From IMG/VR virus record IMGVR_UViG_3300042447_000158, positions 1 to 32,728 of that record: DNA of 32,728 nt; one strand, given 5' to 3'. Every line of letters begins with the position of its first letter. Position 1 is the stretch's first letter. The stretch comes from a virus. Under the pieces are notes generated by a model, which did no database searches, was not told where the DNA came from, and was given only the letters and a program-made list of their open reading frames with translations. A program made the position numbers and the translations under genes. This document shows, piece after piece, positions 14,012-22,259 of the stretch.

Positions 14012-14655
14012 GGTTTGTCATTTCTATGTAAAACTAAAAGCTTATCATTGTCCCAACCTGGAGAAAACTTTAACTCATGATTAGCCATAATAAATGTAGC
14101 AGATGAGAAGTATTCTTTAATGTGATCCATGGCTTCCATGTATCTGTTTTCATCTTCTCTAAGGAAGATATCTTCGATGATGATTATACCTCCTGGCTTA
14201 ACACATTTGTATGCTATGTTTAAAAATCTAATCTGATCTTCAAACACGTGTGTAGAATCTTCTATGATTATGTCAAAGAAGTTATTTTTGTTGAATACAT
14301 TGTTAAGAGATTGTTCACTGGTAACATCTATATGAGTGTATGTAGCATTGTTAAGATTATCACGTATTCCTTTTTGCAACTTATCATCATGATATTCATA
14401 ACCAAACAATGTTGCATTAGGGAAGTACTCTCTCCAACATAACATAGAATGATTATCTAATATACCCACCTCACCTATTGTAATCTCTTTGTAACGAAGA
14501 TTTGAAAACAATAAGTTATATATGGAAGTGTAAGCATGTCTATGTAAATGAGGATGGTTATGATAAGGACACTTGTCTGTAGGATACTTAACAGCAAGTT
14601 TACATAAGTCTGTATTAGAATGTGTAGAGTCAATACTTAGTCTATTTATTTGCAT
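14002..14655 (-). CDS. Class I SAM-dependent methyltransferase
   Basis: 217 residues. GEVGILDNHSMLCWREYFPN is the SAM-binding strand and loop; FGYEYHDDK gives the acidic residue for the ribose; DIIIEDSTHVFEDQ and CVKPGGIIIIEDIF are the later core strands. This resembles methyltransferases linked to sugar biosynthesis (CmcI/macrocin-like type). It sits between two glycosyltransferases and overlaps both, so it probably methylates the sugar they transfer. Confidence 0.75.
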   Translation of the reverse strand: MQINRLSIDSTHSNTDLCKLAVKYPTDKCPYHNHPHLHRHAYTSIYNLLFSNLRYKEITIGEVGILDNHSMLCWREYFPNATLFGYEYHDDKLQKGIRDNLNNATYTHIDVTSEQSLNNVFNKNNFFDIIIEDSTHVFEDQIRFLNIAYKCVKPGGIIIIEDIFLREDENRYMEAMDHIKEYFSSATFIMANHELKFSPGWDNDKLLVLHRNDKPCS

Positions 14656-15397
14656 TGATAAAATCTTTTAACATTTGTGAATAGTCTTTACTCCAATGAG
14701 GAACTAGTTTAACTTCTCCTGTAGGAACTTTTCCTTTGATTCTTTCTGATTCAATGTGAGCACTGTGTCTTTGTATAGCGTTAAGCTTTCCAGGATGGTC
14801 TGTACCCTCACCACTCATGTGATAACCTCTACCTCCCCACATATAAAACCAACTAGCTTCTTCCTTAGGAGGTTTAGCAAATAGTCTTCCTCCATATGCG
14901 TTTATTGCTTCAATGAATGTCATATCATATCCAGCATTTTCAAGAGGATGTCCTCCTATAGCTTTCCAAGCTGACTTTCTAAAAACAATACCAGAGTTAC
15001 CTATCCAACCAACTTGCTCAATACCTGTAATATGACATAACACTCCTGTTTCCCAGTGAATGATGTTCACCTTATCAGTCATGTATTTAGCTACATTCTT
15101 TAAATGGTGTGGTAGAGCTACATCATCATCATCCCATTGGCATATAATATCTCCTTGACAACGCTCTGTAGCATAGTTTTCTTTTGCTCCTATAGTATCA
15201 TATCCCTTAACTAGGTTAACTATCTTAACTTGAGGATGATCAAATACAAGAGTTTGTAAAGGATAGTCATTAACTATTATAAGCTCACACTTATCTGCAG
15301 GATAGTCCTGCTTGAGGAAAGATTCAATACTCTCCTCAAGCGTGGACACTCTACCATAAGTTATACATTTACATGATATAAATGGAAGTGAGTTCAT
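14642..15397 (-). CDS. Family 2 glycosyltransferase
   Basis: 251 residues. FISCKCITYGRVSTLEESIE is the N-terminal GT2 pattern, IICQWDDDDVALPHHL has the metal-binding DDDD, and SGIVFRKSAWKAIGGHP is the acceptor-side motif. GAKENYATERCQGDI precedes it, as in GT2 enzymes. First gene of the three-gene sugar unit; one base separates it from the GroES-like gene, so it is expressed with the replication operon. Confidence 0.85.
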   Translation of the reverse strand: MNSLPFISCKCITYGRVSTLEESIESFLKQDYPADKCELIIVNDYPLQTLVFDHPQVKIVNLVKGYDTIGAKENYATERCQGDIICQWDDDDVALPHHLKNVAKYMTDKVNIIHWETGVLCHITGIEQVGWIGNSGIVFRKSAWKAIGGHPLENAGYDMTFIEAINAYGGRLFAKPPKEEASWFYMWGGRGYHMSGEGTDHPGKLNAIQRHSAHIESERIKGKVPTGEVKLVPHWSKDYSQMLKDFINANK

Positions 15398-15398
15398 A

Positions 15399-15680
15399 TT
15401 ACCAAATCATTATAACATCAAATGGACTAACAAGAATTACTTCCTCATCATTTGATAGGTTAATTAATGGAGCTTTTGATAAAGAGCTTGGATCTACCAA
15501 GATGATATCTCCTGCTTTGATACTTGTTACCAAATCACCAACTGTGTGCACCTTTAACTTAGACATCTTCTTAAGCATCTCTTTTTGTAATGCTTCTTTA
15601 GTGTTCTCGTCTACAATTAACTTGCTGTCTTCATTTTGTTTTGGCATCTCTACATAGATGCGGTTGCCTAATAGCTTCAT
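15399..15680 (-). CDS. GroES-like co-chaperonin (gp31-like)
   Basis: 93 residues, the size of Cpn10. The pattern fits GroES: an N-terminal LLGNRIYVEMPK, a middle mobile-loop-like polar region, VGDLVTSIKAGDIILVDPSS, and a final EVILVSPFDVIMIW. Phages such as T4 encode a GroES substitute (gp31) that redirects host GroEL to fold capsid protein. No GroEL is seen here, so it would use the host's. Fold assigned by pattern only. Confidence 0.55.
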   Translation of the reverse strand: MKLLGNRIYVEMPKQNEDSKLIVDENTKEALQKEMLKKMSKLKVHTVGDLVTSIKAGDIILVDPSSLSKAPLINLSNDEEVILVSPFDVIMIW

Positions 15681-15681
15681 A

Positions 15682-15951
15682 TTAATTATTTGCTAGGTTA
15701 TTGAATCTTGTTATGTCTTCTCCTTCTAAATAGATTTCAGACTGGAATGTTTCTCTCACTCTCTTCACTTCTAATTTGTTTGTCTTGATATTTGGAGCTT
15801 GTACATCTCTAGAACGCTCATGTAAGTCGTCTAATAAGATTAATAATGTTCCATCTTCCATTTGTACTGAGCGTACTAGCTTGTTTAGGTTAAAACTTTC
15901 TGTGTAAGTTTTATCACCATCTTTTCTTGTGTAAAAGAATAAATTGCTCAT
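15682..15951 (-). CDS. Hypothetical protein
   Basis: 89 residues from the ATG at 15951; an in-frame TTG at 15963 would overlap the previous gene. Beta-rich start (NLFFYTRKDGDKTYTESFNL), a middle LLILLDDLHERSRDV and a charged end. No signal or membrane segment. Unrecognised; co-transcribed with the GroES-like gene. Confidence 0.65.
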   Translation of the reverse strand: MSNLFFYTRKDGDKTYTESFNLNKLVRSVQMEDGTLLILLDDLHERSRDVQAPNIKTNKLEVKRVRETFQSEIYLEGEDITRFNNLANN

Positions 15952-15952
15952 T

Positions 15953-16219
15953 TTAATTTTCAATTTTATCTGGGTTATTTAAATCTGTCATTCTTTGAAC
16001 TAATATGTTTTCATAATTTTGCATAGTAGTCAATTGATTATCTAGCAAACGTTTATGAAAGTAATTTACACTTTTAAAATCAGGACTCATTGTCATAAAA
16101 GTTTTTAACTTTTCAATCTTACCTGATAATTCAATTCTTTCAATGTGAAGTTTAGACTGTAAAGGTAAATCTACTTCTTGTTTTTCTTCTGGAACATTGT
16201 CCCATTCTGATGCGATCAT
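15953..16219 (-). CDS. Hypothetical helical protein
   Basis: 88 residues, helical and charged (LQSKLHIERIELSGKIEKLK; LLDNQLTTMQNYENILVQRM). ATGA overlap with the peptidase-like gene before it. Many small phage and Bacteroidota proteins have this type of paired helix; no function assigned. Confidence 0.6.
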   Translation of the reverse strand: MIASEWDNVPEEKQEVDLPLQSKLHIERIELSGKIEKLKTFMTMSPDFKSVNYFHKRLLDNQLTTMQNYENILVQRMTDLNNPDKIEN

Positions 16220-16683
16220 TTGATTATGTTTATTTGGTTATAAAATTGATTTGTTAAATACTGTAATTCATATGCAAATGCTTCTTCTGTTTCAGAATGA
16301 AGCTCCATACCTGCCCAATACATTTTGTATAATGTAGCATGGAAGAATTCATGAGCCACTACACCTTTGTCTTCTGCGTCAGACAACCATATAATAATAG
16401 GTCTTCCTTCCACAGGACCAAATGTAACACCTCTTGCATCAAAGTCTTTACCAGTTACAGTGGAGTCTAAGTTTTCACGTACATATTGTGCAGCATAAGC
16501 TGTATCCTCTGTAACTAAGACTACCATATCAAGATCAAATGTAGAGCCTTCTATAAAGACTATCTTAGACTGTGTGGTTATGTTAGGATTTTTATCTACT
16601 ATCATAATTACAAGTAATGCAGCAACTGCACCAACACCAACAAAGATTAAGAACATCTTAATGAGTTCTTTAAATAATTTCAT
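16216..16683 (-). CDS. Membrane-anchored zinc metallopeptidase-like protein
   Basis: 155 residues. An N-terminal TM helix (about 10-29, MFLIFVGVGAVAALLVIMIV) anchors a domain with the zinc motif HEFFH (111-115) and, 15-20 residues on, a Glu-rich helix (SETEEAFAYELQYL) that offers the third ligand, as in gluzincin-type peptidases. The active domain probably faces the periplasm. Substrate unknown. Overlaps both neighbours. Confidence 0.6.
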   Translation of the reverse strand: MKLFKELIKMFLIFVGVGAVAALLVIMIVDKNPNITTQSKIVFIEGSTFDLDMVVLVTEDTAYAAQYVRENLDSTVTGKDFDARGVTFGPVEGRPIIIWLSDAEDKGVVAHEFFHATLYKMYWAGMELHSETEEAFAYELQYLTNQFYNQINIIK

Positions 16684-17068
16684 ACTTCTGTTTTAATTGT
16701 TCACGTCTTTTATTTACTTCCTCATATTTGTACATATCACTTTCTACATTAGTATGTTCATCTAATGTCAAAAGTATGATATTTTCTTCATCTAAAGAAG
16801 CTTGAGGGTACTTTTCTTTGGGTAATATGTGATGAAAATATATATGTAAAGGTTCTCCCACTAATGGAAGTCCACTCACCTCAGATAGATGTAGTCTTTT
16901 CTTCCATATTTGTAAGAAAAAGTCTCTCATTTCTGATATCTTTCGAATTGCTGGTTCTTTTTTGACAGTTTTTGTCAAATTTTGTGTAGCAATTCGTTTT
17001 CTAGGCTTGTGCTTAAAACAGTATTCTCCCTCACAGTTTTTACCACATGTCTTACATTGTGTTTTCAT
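16670..17068 (-). CDS. HNH-type nuclease with N-terminal zinc knuckle
   Basis: 132 residues. CKTCGKNCEGEYCFKHK (about 5-21) is a zinc-binding cluster; then SEVSGLPLVGEPLHIYFHHI and LPKEKYPQASLDEENIILLT look like the HNH beta-beta-alpha unit with HH as the catalytic pair; TLDEHTNVESDMYKYEEV closes it. It recalls NinG/Rap-type recombination nucleases. Position just after dUTPase and RecA suggests a job in recombination rather than homing. Confidence 0.6.
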   Translation of the reverse strand: MKTQCKTCGKNCEGEYCFKHKPRKRIATQNLTKTVKKEPAIRKISEMRDFFLQIWKKRLHLSEVSGLPLVGEPLHIYFHHILPKEKYPQASLDEENIILLTLDEHTNVESDMYKYEEVNKRREQLKQKYEII

Positions 17069-17511
17069 TTGAGACCAGTTGAGCCAAAGCCTCCCTCACC
17101 TCTTTCTGATTGCTCCAATTCAGGAACAACATCAAAAGAGACAGGCAAGACTTCTTCAAAGTAAATCTGAGCCACTCTATCACCTACACCATATGGAAAG
17201 TCTTGATAGTCATCAGCAAACTCTTTTCCTGGTATTGCTGTAAAGATAGCCATCCACTCTCCTCTATAATCAGCATCTATAATACCAAAGGAGTTATTAA
17301 GAACCCAATTATACTTTGTTAAGTTACTGCGTGGAACAAGAATACCTTTATATCCCTTAGGTATTTCTGTCTTGAATCCAAGACCTACGTATCTTTTACT
17401 ATTTGCACCTGTTATGCTGTGAGCATATACATCATATGCAGCAGCGTGCTCGCTACCTTTGTAAGGCATGCGAGCATCTTCTGTTAGTTTTTGAAATTTA
17501 ATCTTCAACAT
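17065..17511 (-). CDS. dut: dUTP diphosphatase (trimeric dUTPase)
   Basis: 148 residues with all five dUTPase motifs in order: HAAAYDVYAHS (motif 1), VPRSNLTKY (motif 2), NNSFGIIDADYRGEW (motif 3, catalytic Asp), VGDRVAQIYFE (motif 4), and GEGGFGSTG (motif 5). It hydrolyses dUTP to dUMP and pyrophosphate, keeping uracil out of DNA and feeding dTMP synthesis. I chose the ATG at 17511 over an in-frame TTG at 17520. Overlaps recA by 14 nt. Confidence 0.93.
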   Translation of the reverse strand: MLKIKFQKLTEDARMPYKGSEHAAAYDVYAHSITGANSKRYVGLGFKTEIPKGYKGILVPRSNLTKYNWVLNNSFGIIDADYRGEWMAIFTAIPGKEFADDYQDFPYGVGDRVAQIYFEEVLPVSFDVVPELEQSERGEGGFGSTGLK

Positions 17512-18529
17512 GTTCTTCAACTTTTAATTCAACGTTATTAATCTTGTCTACAATGGTTTGTTTAATTTTATTATAAAACTCTTCATTGTCTACAAGCATT
17601 TGCTTAAATTCATCAAGATCATATTTAACATCTTCAAAGGTAAATGTCTTACCATATTTTCTTCCAAGCTCAAACTCATTAAGAAGGTCCATCATCTCCT
17701 TCACCTTATCAATACCAACACCATATACAATCTCAAATGTAGATAGTCTATAAGGAGGATTTGTTTTGTTCTTAGTAGCTTTCACCTTAGTCAAGTTACC
17801 ATATTGTACATCACCATCTTTCACAGCTGTCTTAGAGACTTCTATTCTTACATCACTGTAAAACTTCAATGCATGTCCACCCTGTGTTGTCTTTGGATCT
17901 CCAAACATCATACCAATCTTTTCTCTGTATTGGCTGATAACAATAACACATACATTATGTTGTGATAGGGCTGATTTTAATTTAGGATAGGCATTACTAT
18001 TCAACAATGCTTTCTTACCAATAGAAGAATCACCCACCTCACCATCAATCACCTTCTTAGGAATCAATGATGAATCTGAATCTATGATGACAAGGTCAAT
18101 CTCACCAGTGTTAATCATTTCCATAGCAATGTTAAAGCCCTCTTCACCACATGATGGCTGAGCAATTAACATCTCACTAGTATCAACACCAATAGCTTCA
18201 AAGTATTTCTTATCAACAGCATGTTCGCCATCAATATAAACCACTTTACCACCTTTCTTCTGGCATTCAGCTACAGCATGTCCACAGATTGTAGACTTAC
18301 CTGAACCTTCCCAACCCATAAGTTCGTAGAGTTTACCTTTTACAAAACCACCAACACCTAATGTTACGTAGTCAAAACCAATACTTCCTGTACTGATTAC
18401 ATCATAGTGACCATCTGATTTAGAATCTAGTGCCAAGACTGTGCCTGCACCATATTGTTTATTAAGCTTTTCTAAAGCTTCTTGGTATTTAGAGACACCA
18501 CTGTCTACTGTTTTTGCTGCTTTCGCCAT
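17498..18529 (-). CDS. recA: RecA/UvsX recombinase
   Basis: 343 residues, typical RecA length. The Walker A motif GWEGSGKST is at 72-80, Walker B is in DLVIIDSDSSLIPKK, and FGDPKTTQGGHALKFYSDVR is the L2/C-terminal RecA signature. It forms filaments on single-stranded DNA and drives strand exchange in repair and recombination-dependent replication. The ATG at 18529 is right after a TACTAAATTAACAATT leader; an upstream frame reading crosses the terminator and promoter and is not used. dUTPase follows in the same operon. Confidence 0.95.
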   Translation of the reverse strand: MAKAAKTVDSGVSKYQEALEKLNKQYGAGTVLALDSKSDGHYDVISTGSIGFDYVTLGVGGFVKGKLYELMGWEGSGKSTICGHAVAECQKKGGKVVYIDGEHAVDKKYFEAIGVDTSEMLIAQPSCGEEGFNIAMEMINTGEIDLVIIDSDSSLIPKKVIDGEVGDSSIGKKALLNSNAYPKLKSALSQHNVCVIVISQYREKIGMMFGDPKTTQGGHALKFYSDVRIEVSKTAVKDGDVQYGNLTKVKATKNKTNPPYRLSTFEIVYGVGIDKVKEMMDLLNEFELGRKYGKTFTFEDVKYDLDEFKQMLVDNEEFYNKIKQTIVDKINNVELKVEEHVED

Positions 18530-18547
18530 AATTGTTAATTTAGTATA

Positions 18548-18555
18548 CAAAATTA
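18548..18555 (-). promoter_or_regulatory. Possible -7 element of the recA promoter
   Basis: TAATTTTG on the minus strand matches TAnnTTTG, about 19 nt before the recA ATG. There is no TTTG at the right distance (only GTATGG near 18576), so the promoter is weak or needs an activator. The terminator just upstream makes a local promoter necessary. Confidence 0.35.
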
Positions 18556-18590
18556 ATGTTTTTCCCTGATATTTCCATACTTTTTCGCTA

Positions 18591-18626
18591 AAAAATAAAG
18601 CCCCTAATGTAGAAACACTAGGGGCT
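18591..18626 (-). terminator. Factor-independent terminator of the reductase operon
   Basis: AGCCCCTA (18599-18606) pairs with TAGGGGCT (18619-18626), with an inner TGT/ACA pair and loop AGAA. On the minus strand the stem is followed by TTTATTTTTT. It separates the ribonucleotide-reductase transcript from recA. Confidence 0.85.
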
Positions 18627-18659
18627 GGACACAATTAACGAAAAACAGAAATGCAAACT

Positions 18660-18677
18660 TATGCATAATTATGCATA
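18660..18677. promoter_or_regulatory. Perfect 18-bp palindrome, possible operator
   Basis: TATGCATAATTATGCATA reads the same on both strands. It lies between the stop of the DUF5522-like gene and the terminator, with more ATGC-like words on either side. It could be a protein-binding operator or an RNA hairpin at the 3' end of the reductase transcript. I cannot tell which. Confidence 0.4.
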
Positions 18678-18692
18678 CATACGCAAATTATT

Positions 18693-18872
18693 TTATCTTT
18701 TATTATCATCTGCTATCATTTGGTTACCTTTGATAACAGGTTTTTCATATGGACAGTGTCTGCAGTTGTTACCACAGCACTCTCCTTTTTCCTTGAGATA
18801 GCTCTCTGTAAAGATTACAAAACCATCTTCCAGATAGTAATCAATGTCTTTTATAAATTCTTTCTTTTCCAT
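18693..18872 (-). CDS. DUF5522-like Cys-rich small protein
   Basis: 59 residues from the ATG at 18872. DYYLEDGFVIFTESYLKEKG followed by ECCGNNCRHCPYEKP matches the DUF5522 pattern, a small Bacteroidota protein with a CC-x3-C-x2-CP cluster likely to bind metal or act in redox. It starts one base after the reductase stop, so it is coupled to it. A redox partner role for the reductase is my inference. Confidence 0.75.
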   Translation of the reverse strand: MEKKEFIKDIDYYLEDGFVIFTESYLKEKGECCGNNCRHCPYEKPVIKGNQMIADDNKR

Positions 18873-18873
18873 A

Positions 18874-20793
18874 TTATTGTATTTCACAAGCACCACCTCC
18901 ACAAGCTTGGATGGCACCAAAATCCACTGTATCATCAATTTCCATTACTTTAGTTAAATCAATTGTAGTTAATGAATTGATTCTTTTTTCATATTCATCT
19001 TTTGTAATGTCTTGAAAAGGTGCTTGGATATAACTTCCTCCATCATAGTTCAAAACTGACAAACCATTGTATACCTCTCTATTAATCCACATCCAACTTC
19101 CTACAGTTTCCCACTCATCTACTAATATTGGATCAGTAGTGTCATTAGCAAGATCAAAAGATCCACCATGATACATTCTACTTTTATCAATAGAAACAGT
19201 AGCACTTACGTTATGTGTGTTAGCTCCATTGATATGTCCTGCTTTGACCCATTCTGTAGAGAATCTTTTAACACGCTCTAGCGTATCAATTGCTGTCTCT
19301 GTACGTAGAATAGATCCTTCAGGGGCTTTAACAGGAATACGTACACAAACTGTATCCTTAGGACGTAACACATCATCTTCACATAGCTCAGGATGGTTAA
19401 TCTCTAAATACATAGCCATGTCTTCGCTCTTGTTAAATCTCATAGTTCTTAAGTAGTAAGGAGCATGCCATGCGTGGATACCAGATGCTGTTCCTAGGAC
19501 TAATGATGTTGTACCACTTGGTTTAATACATGTAATACGAGCTGCTTCGTTGGTACCAATCTTATCAGAAATCATACTGTTAACCACCTTAGCTGTATTG
19601 GCTGCTATTCCCAGGTCATATTTAAGGATTTCTCCTGAACCTATACCTGTCATACCAATGCCTAATAGAGCGTCTTTTTGGGTGGTCTTTTGCCAGATGG
19701 GACGTAAGTAGTGGAAGTCAAAGAATCCTGCTTGTAACGTACCAAAGAACGCTGCCACACTCACTCTGTTGTTAAGGTCTTCCTGATCTACTACATCAGA
19801 CACATTCACCTCACATAGGTTACAGAATTGAAAAGGTCTTAGACCAATTTCACAGCAAGGGTTAGTTCCCCAATCTAGGTCATTAGACCAATAGATACCT
19901 GGTTCACCACTTCCTGATGCTTCAATTCTTTTCCATAGGGCTTGGAACTCTTCTTCACTCACTTCACCTCTTTTAAGGACAGCTGAGTTATTACTTCTAC
20001 CACGTTGTTCATTAGTCTCCCACCAGTCACCATACTTACATGTAATCATTTCCTCGTCATCATGGCTAAACAAAGAGATCATAGCTGACCTTCTGATACC
20101 ACCTGCAAGTACACTGTTAGCAATATGACACATAATATCATGAGCTTCTAAAGGAGATAGCTTTTGACCATCTTCTTTACGTTCCATAACAGCATCAATA
20201 TGAGATAAGCATAACTTAAGTGGCTCAGGACCAGGAGCTTTACCTCCAGCTGTCACTAATCTAGCACCCTTGTGTCTAATAGCTCTGAAGTCAAACTTAG
20301 GCTTATAACCACCTTCAAAGTAGAACTTCATCAAAACTTTTACAGCATCAGCCCATCCCATAATAGAATCTTCAATCAGGTAGTTACGTTGCTTATATGT
20401 CTCTTGTTTCTTAATAGCTGGCAGTTGCTCTATGTGATGCTTTTGAACAGAAAAACCTACACCTGAACCTCCTAATAGGAGAAACATAGTCTCAGAGAAA
20501 CTATATAGACTGTCAACAGGTAGATAAGCACAGTTGTATCCTCTTGCATTGTTCACTTCCATTGCTGGACCAGCAAACTGAAGGGCCCTCATTGATGGTA
20601 AGACTTTCTTCTCTCTAATGAATACAGCACTTTCTACAATTGCTTGCTCTAATTTAGGATATTTCTTGATCATCATGCTTTGATACCTATCCACTATCTC
20701 ATCCCAAGTCTCTCTTCTTTTCTTTTCTGAGATGTACTTTGCATACTTGCTAAAAATTGTTATTTTGCTCAAGGCTTCTAATCCTAAATCCAT
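18874..20793 (-). CDS. nrdJ: Adenosylcobalamin-dependent (class II) ribonucleotide reductase
   Basis: 639 residues from the ATG at 20793. NARGYNCAYLPVDS carries the first reducing Cys; LLLGGSGVGFSVQ follows; NPCCEIGLRPFQFCNLCEVN holds the thiyl-radical Cys and the second reducing Cys; CIKPSGTTSLVLGTASGIH is the phosphate-binding segment; and the C-terminus ACGGGACEIQ supplies the shuttle Cys pair. It reduces ribonucleotides to deoxyribonucleotides using B12, without oxygen. The monomeric triphosphate-type enzyme is the best fit. A promoter lies 40-70 nt upstream. Confidence 0.92.
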   Translation of the reverse strand: MDLGLEALSKITIFSKYAKYISEKKRRETWDEIVDRYQSMMIKKYPKLEQAIVESAVFIREKKVLPSMRALQFAGPAMEVNNARGYNCAYLPVDSLYSFSETMFLLLGGSGVGFSVQKHHIEQLPAIKKQETYKQRNYLIEDSIMGWADAVKVLMKFYFEGGYKPKFDFRAIRHKGARLVTAGGKAPGPEPLKLCLSHIDAVMERKEDGQKLSPLEAHDIMCHIANSVLAGGIRRSAMISLFSHDDEEMITCKYGDWWETNEQRGRSNNSAVLKRGEVSEEEFQALWKRIEASGSGEPGIYWSNDLDWGTNPCCEIGLRPFQFCNLCEVNVSDVVDQEDLNNRVSVAAFFGTLQAGFFDFHYLRPIWQKTTQKDALLGIGMTGIGSGEILKYDLGIAANTAKVVNSMISDKIGTNEAARITCIKPSGTTSLVLGTASGIHAWHAPYYLRTMRFNKSEDMAMYLEINHPELCEDDVLRPKDTVCVRIPVKAPEGSILRTETAIDTLERVKRFSTEWVKAGHINGANTHNVSATVSIDKSRMYHGGSFDLANDTTDPILVDEWETVGSWMWINREVYNGLSVLNYDGGSYIQAPFQDITKDEYEKRINSLTTIDLTKVMEIDDTVDFGAIQACGGGACEIQ

Positions 20794-20831
20794 GTTTAAT
20801 TGTGTTTTTTTGGTTAAAAAATAAAGGGTTG

Positions 20832-20863
20832 CAAATGTACAACAGCTCTTCATATAAACCAAG
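20832..20863 (-). promoter_or_regulatory. Bacteroidota-type promoter for the reductase operon
   Basis: Minus strand: CTTG (20863-20860), a 20-bp spacer and TACATTTG (20839-20832). Expected transcription start is about 20828, 35 nt before the ATG at 20793. The -33 box matches three of four bases. Confidence 0.5.
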
Positions 20864-20877
20864 AGAATCAGAAAATT

Positions 20878-21129
20878 CTAACTAACTAAATTTCTTATTT
20901 TCATTCCTAATTCTGCATTGTTTGGATGGTCTCTAACTAATTTAGTTATTTCCTTATCCAAGCTTATTAATTTCTGTAAATAGAGCGTAGCATCCATTAA
21001 TTCCTCTTGTAAATGCTTGAGATAGTTATCCTTATTGTTAGTTTCTAGTGTGGTACCATATTTGGTAATTCCCACCTCACTACGTTGAGCATACTTCTCA
21101 ATTACTTCTAAGACTATTTGATCACTCAT
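20878..21129 (-). CDS. MazG-like nucleotide pyrophosphohydrolase-related protein
   Basis: 83 residues. GITKYGTTLETNNKDNYLKH followed by LQEELMDATLYLQKLISLDKE is the pattern I know from phage proteins annotated as MazG-like; EELMD provides the acidic metal-binding helix. It is only half the size of a full MazG domain, so it may act as a dimer or have lost activity. It fits with dUTPase and the reductase in nucleotide-pool control. Confidence 0.55.
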   Translation of the reverse strand: MSDQIVLEVIEKYAQRSEVGITKYGTTLETNNKDNYLKHLQEELMDATLYLQKLISLDKEITKLVRDHPNNAELGMKIRNLVS

Positions 21130-21512
21130 AATCTTTCATTTAATAGTTTAAATGCTTCCTCAATAGCTACCTTTTCAGCTTCTATTCTAGAATTATACTT
21201 AGTAGGTTCTGTGTGTATAAGATCACCTTCCACTACAGTGTATGTAAACATTGAAGGTTTATCAGAATACATTACTAATATTTCAACATTTAACTCATTA
21301 TTATCAAATACATCAAACAAAAATCTAGGGTTTGAATCTATAAATGCTGCAACATATTCATTATCAAAGCTTTGTTGTTTTATCATCTCTTTAAACTCTT
21401 CTGGAATTTCTTCAGAGGAGTTACTTACAGAGTCTATGAGTTTATTATTATAAAACTCTTTAATAACAGTTGCTGCTTTAGGATAGGTTTCTAATAGTTC
21501 AATTCCTTTCAT
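21126..21512 (-). CDS. Hypothetical protein
   Basis: 128 residues, acidic, mixed alpha/beta: helical N-terminal half (TYPKAATVIKEFYNNKLIDS) and a beta-rich segment (VEILVMYSDKPSMFTYTVVE) ending in a helix (AEKVAIEEAFKLLNERL). It resembles small replication-region proteins of unknown role. ATGA overlaps both neighbours. Confidence 0.65.
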   Translation of the reverse strand: MKGIELLETYPKAATVIKEFYNNKLIDSVSNSSEEIPEEFKEMIKQQSFDNEYVAAFIDSNPRFLFDVFDNNELNVEILVMYSDKPSMFTYTVVEGDLIHTEPTKYNSRIEAEKVAIEEAFKLLNERL

Positions 21513-21715
21513 ATTCTTCTTTTTAATTGTTTACTACTTTCAGCCCACCAGTCTCTTTCAAACTTCCATTCGTTAGGTTCTGGGTGGTGTTTCTTGTTTT
21601 CGTCCACTGATTCTGCTAAGAGAGCATTCTTTTCACTCTCCATGTCACAGAACTTAATTACATCATCTATACCATATTTACTGATTAGATGGGTTAGTAT
21701 ATCACTGTTATACAT
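21509..21715 (-). CDS. Hypothetical protein
   Basis: 68 residues, charged and soluble (HLISKYGIDDVIKFCDMESE; WKFERDWWAESSKQLKRRI). ATGA overlap with the next gene. Unrecognised. Confidence 0.6.
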   Translation of the reverse strand: MYNSDILTHLISKYGIDDVIKFCDMESEKNALLAESVDENKKHHPEPNEWKFERDWWAESSKQLKRRI

Positions 21716-22259
21716 TTTCTTTTAATTTATTAATGTCTAATATTTCAAATTCATCAAAGAAACCATGCCAAACTTCCATGTCTTCTTCAAGCTCCACACC
21801 TAGTTTATCTTCCCAAAACTGTCTCAAATCTTCTGTCTTGTTAAAGACTCTATACTGAAGAGATATCTCATCTCGTTTCAGTCCATTCTTTCTAATTTGA
21901 ATAGCTTTAGGGAAAATATCCTGGAATTTCTTGGAAGTTTGGGAATATTTACCTTGTTTTATCAGTTCTATGTCATCCTTTAGTCTAGGATTGATCTCAT
22001 AAACAACCACTACAAAACCATCTTCATAGTCATAATCATCTATGATGGACTTAGTTCTTTCATATTCCTCATCAAGGAAGTCTCTGAATCTATCTAAGTC
22101 CTTTGGTTTAAATAAGAGATATACAGCATTTTCATACTGTACATCTCTACTATTGTCTTTTATATATCCATTAAGAAATCCATTGTCTAACAACTTATCT
22201 CTACCTATGCTAAAAGTTGGAACAATGAATACGCTAGTGATTGTGTGTTTTCTCTCCAT
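21708..22259 (-). CDS. Hypothetical protein
   Basis: 183 residues. The N-terminal half is alternating beta/alpha (TITSVFIVPTFSIGR; AVYLLFKPKDLDRFRDFLDE; GFVVVVYEINPR), followed by a helical half with FPKAIQIRKNGLKRDEISLQ. The pattern suggests a compact soluble domain. No family recognised. TAATG coupling to the exonuclease-like gene. Confidence 0.65.
   Translation of the reverse strand: MERKHTITSVFIVPTFSIGRDKLLDNGFLNGYIKDNSRDVQYENAVYLLFKPKDLDRFRDFLDEEYERTKSIIDDYDYEDGFVVVVYEINPRLKDDIELIKQGKYSQTSKKFQDIFPKAIQIRKNGLKRDEISLQYRVFNKTEDLRQFWEDKLGVELEEDMEVWHGFFDEFEILDINKLKENV

Noticed and set aside
17558-17746. Plus-strand frames opposite recA, dUTPase and reductase (for example 17110-17322, 17558-17746, 19217-19456, 20272-20466)
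   Set aside because: They are antisense to strongly recognised enzymes and have no motifs.
18530-18634. N-terminal extension of RecA upstream of the ATG at 18529
   Set aside because: It would cross the terminator and promoter region, and the residues do not fit RecA; the ATG at 18529 gives a normal RecA start.
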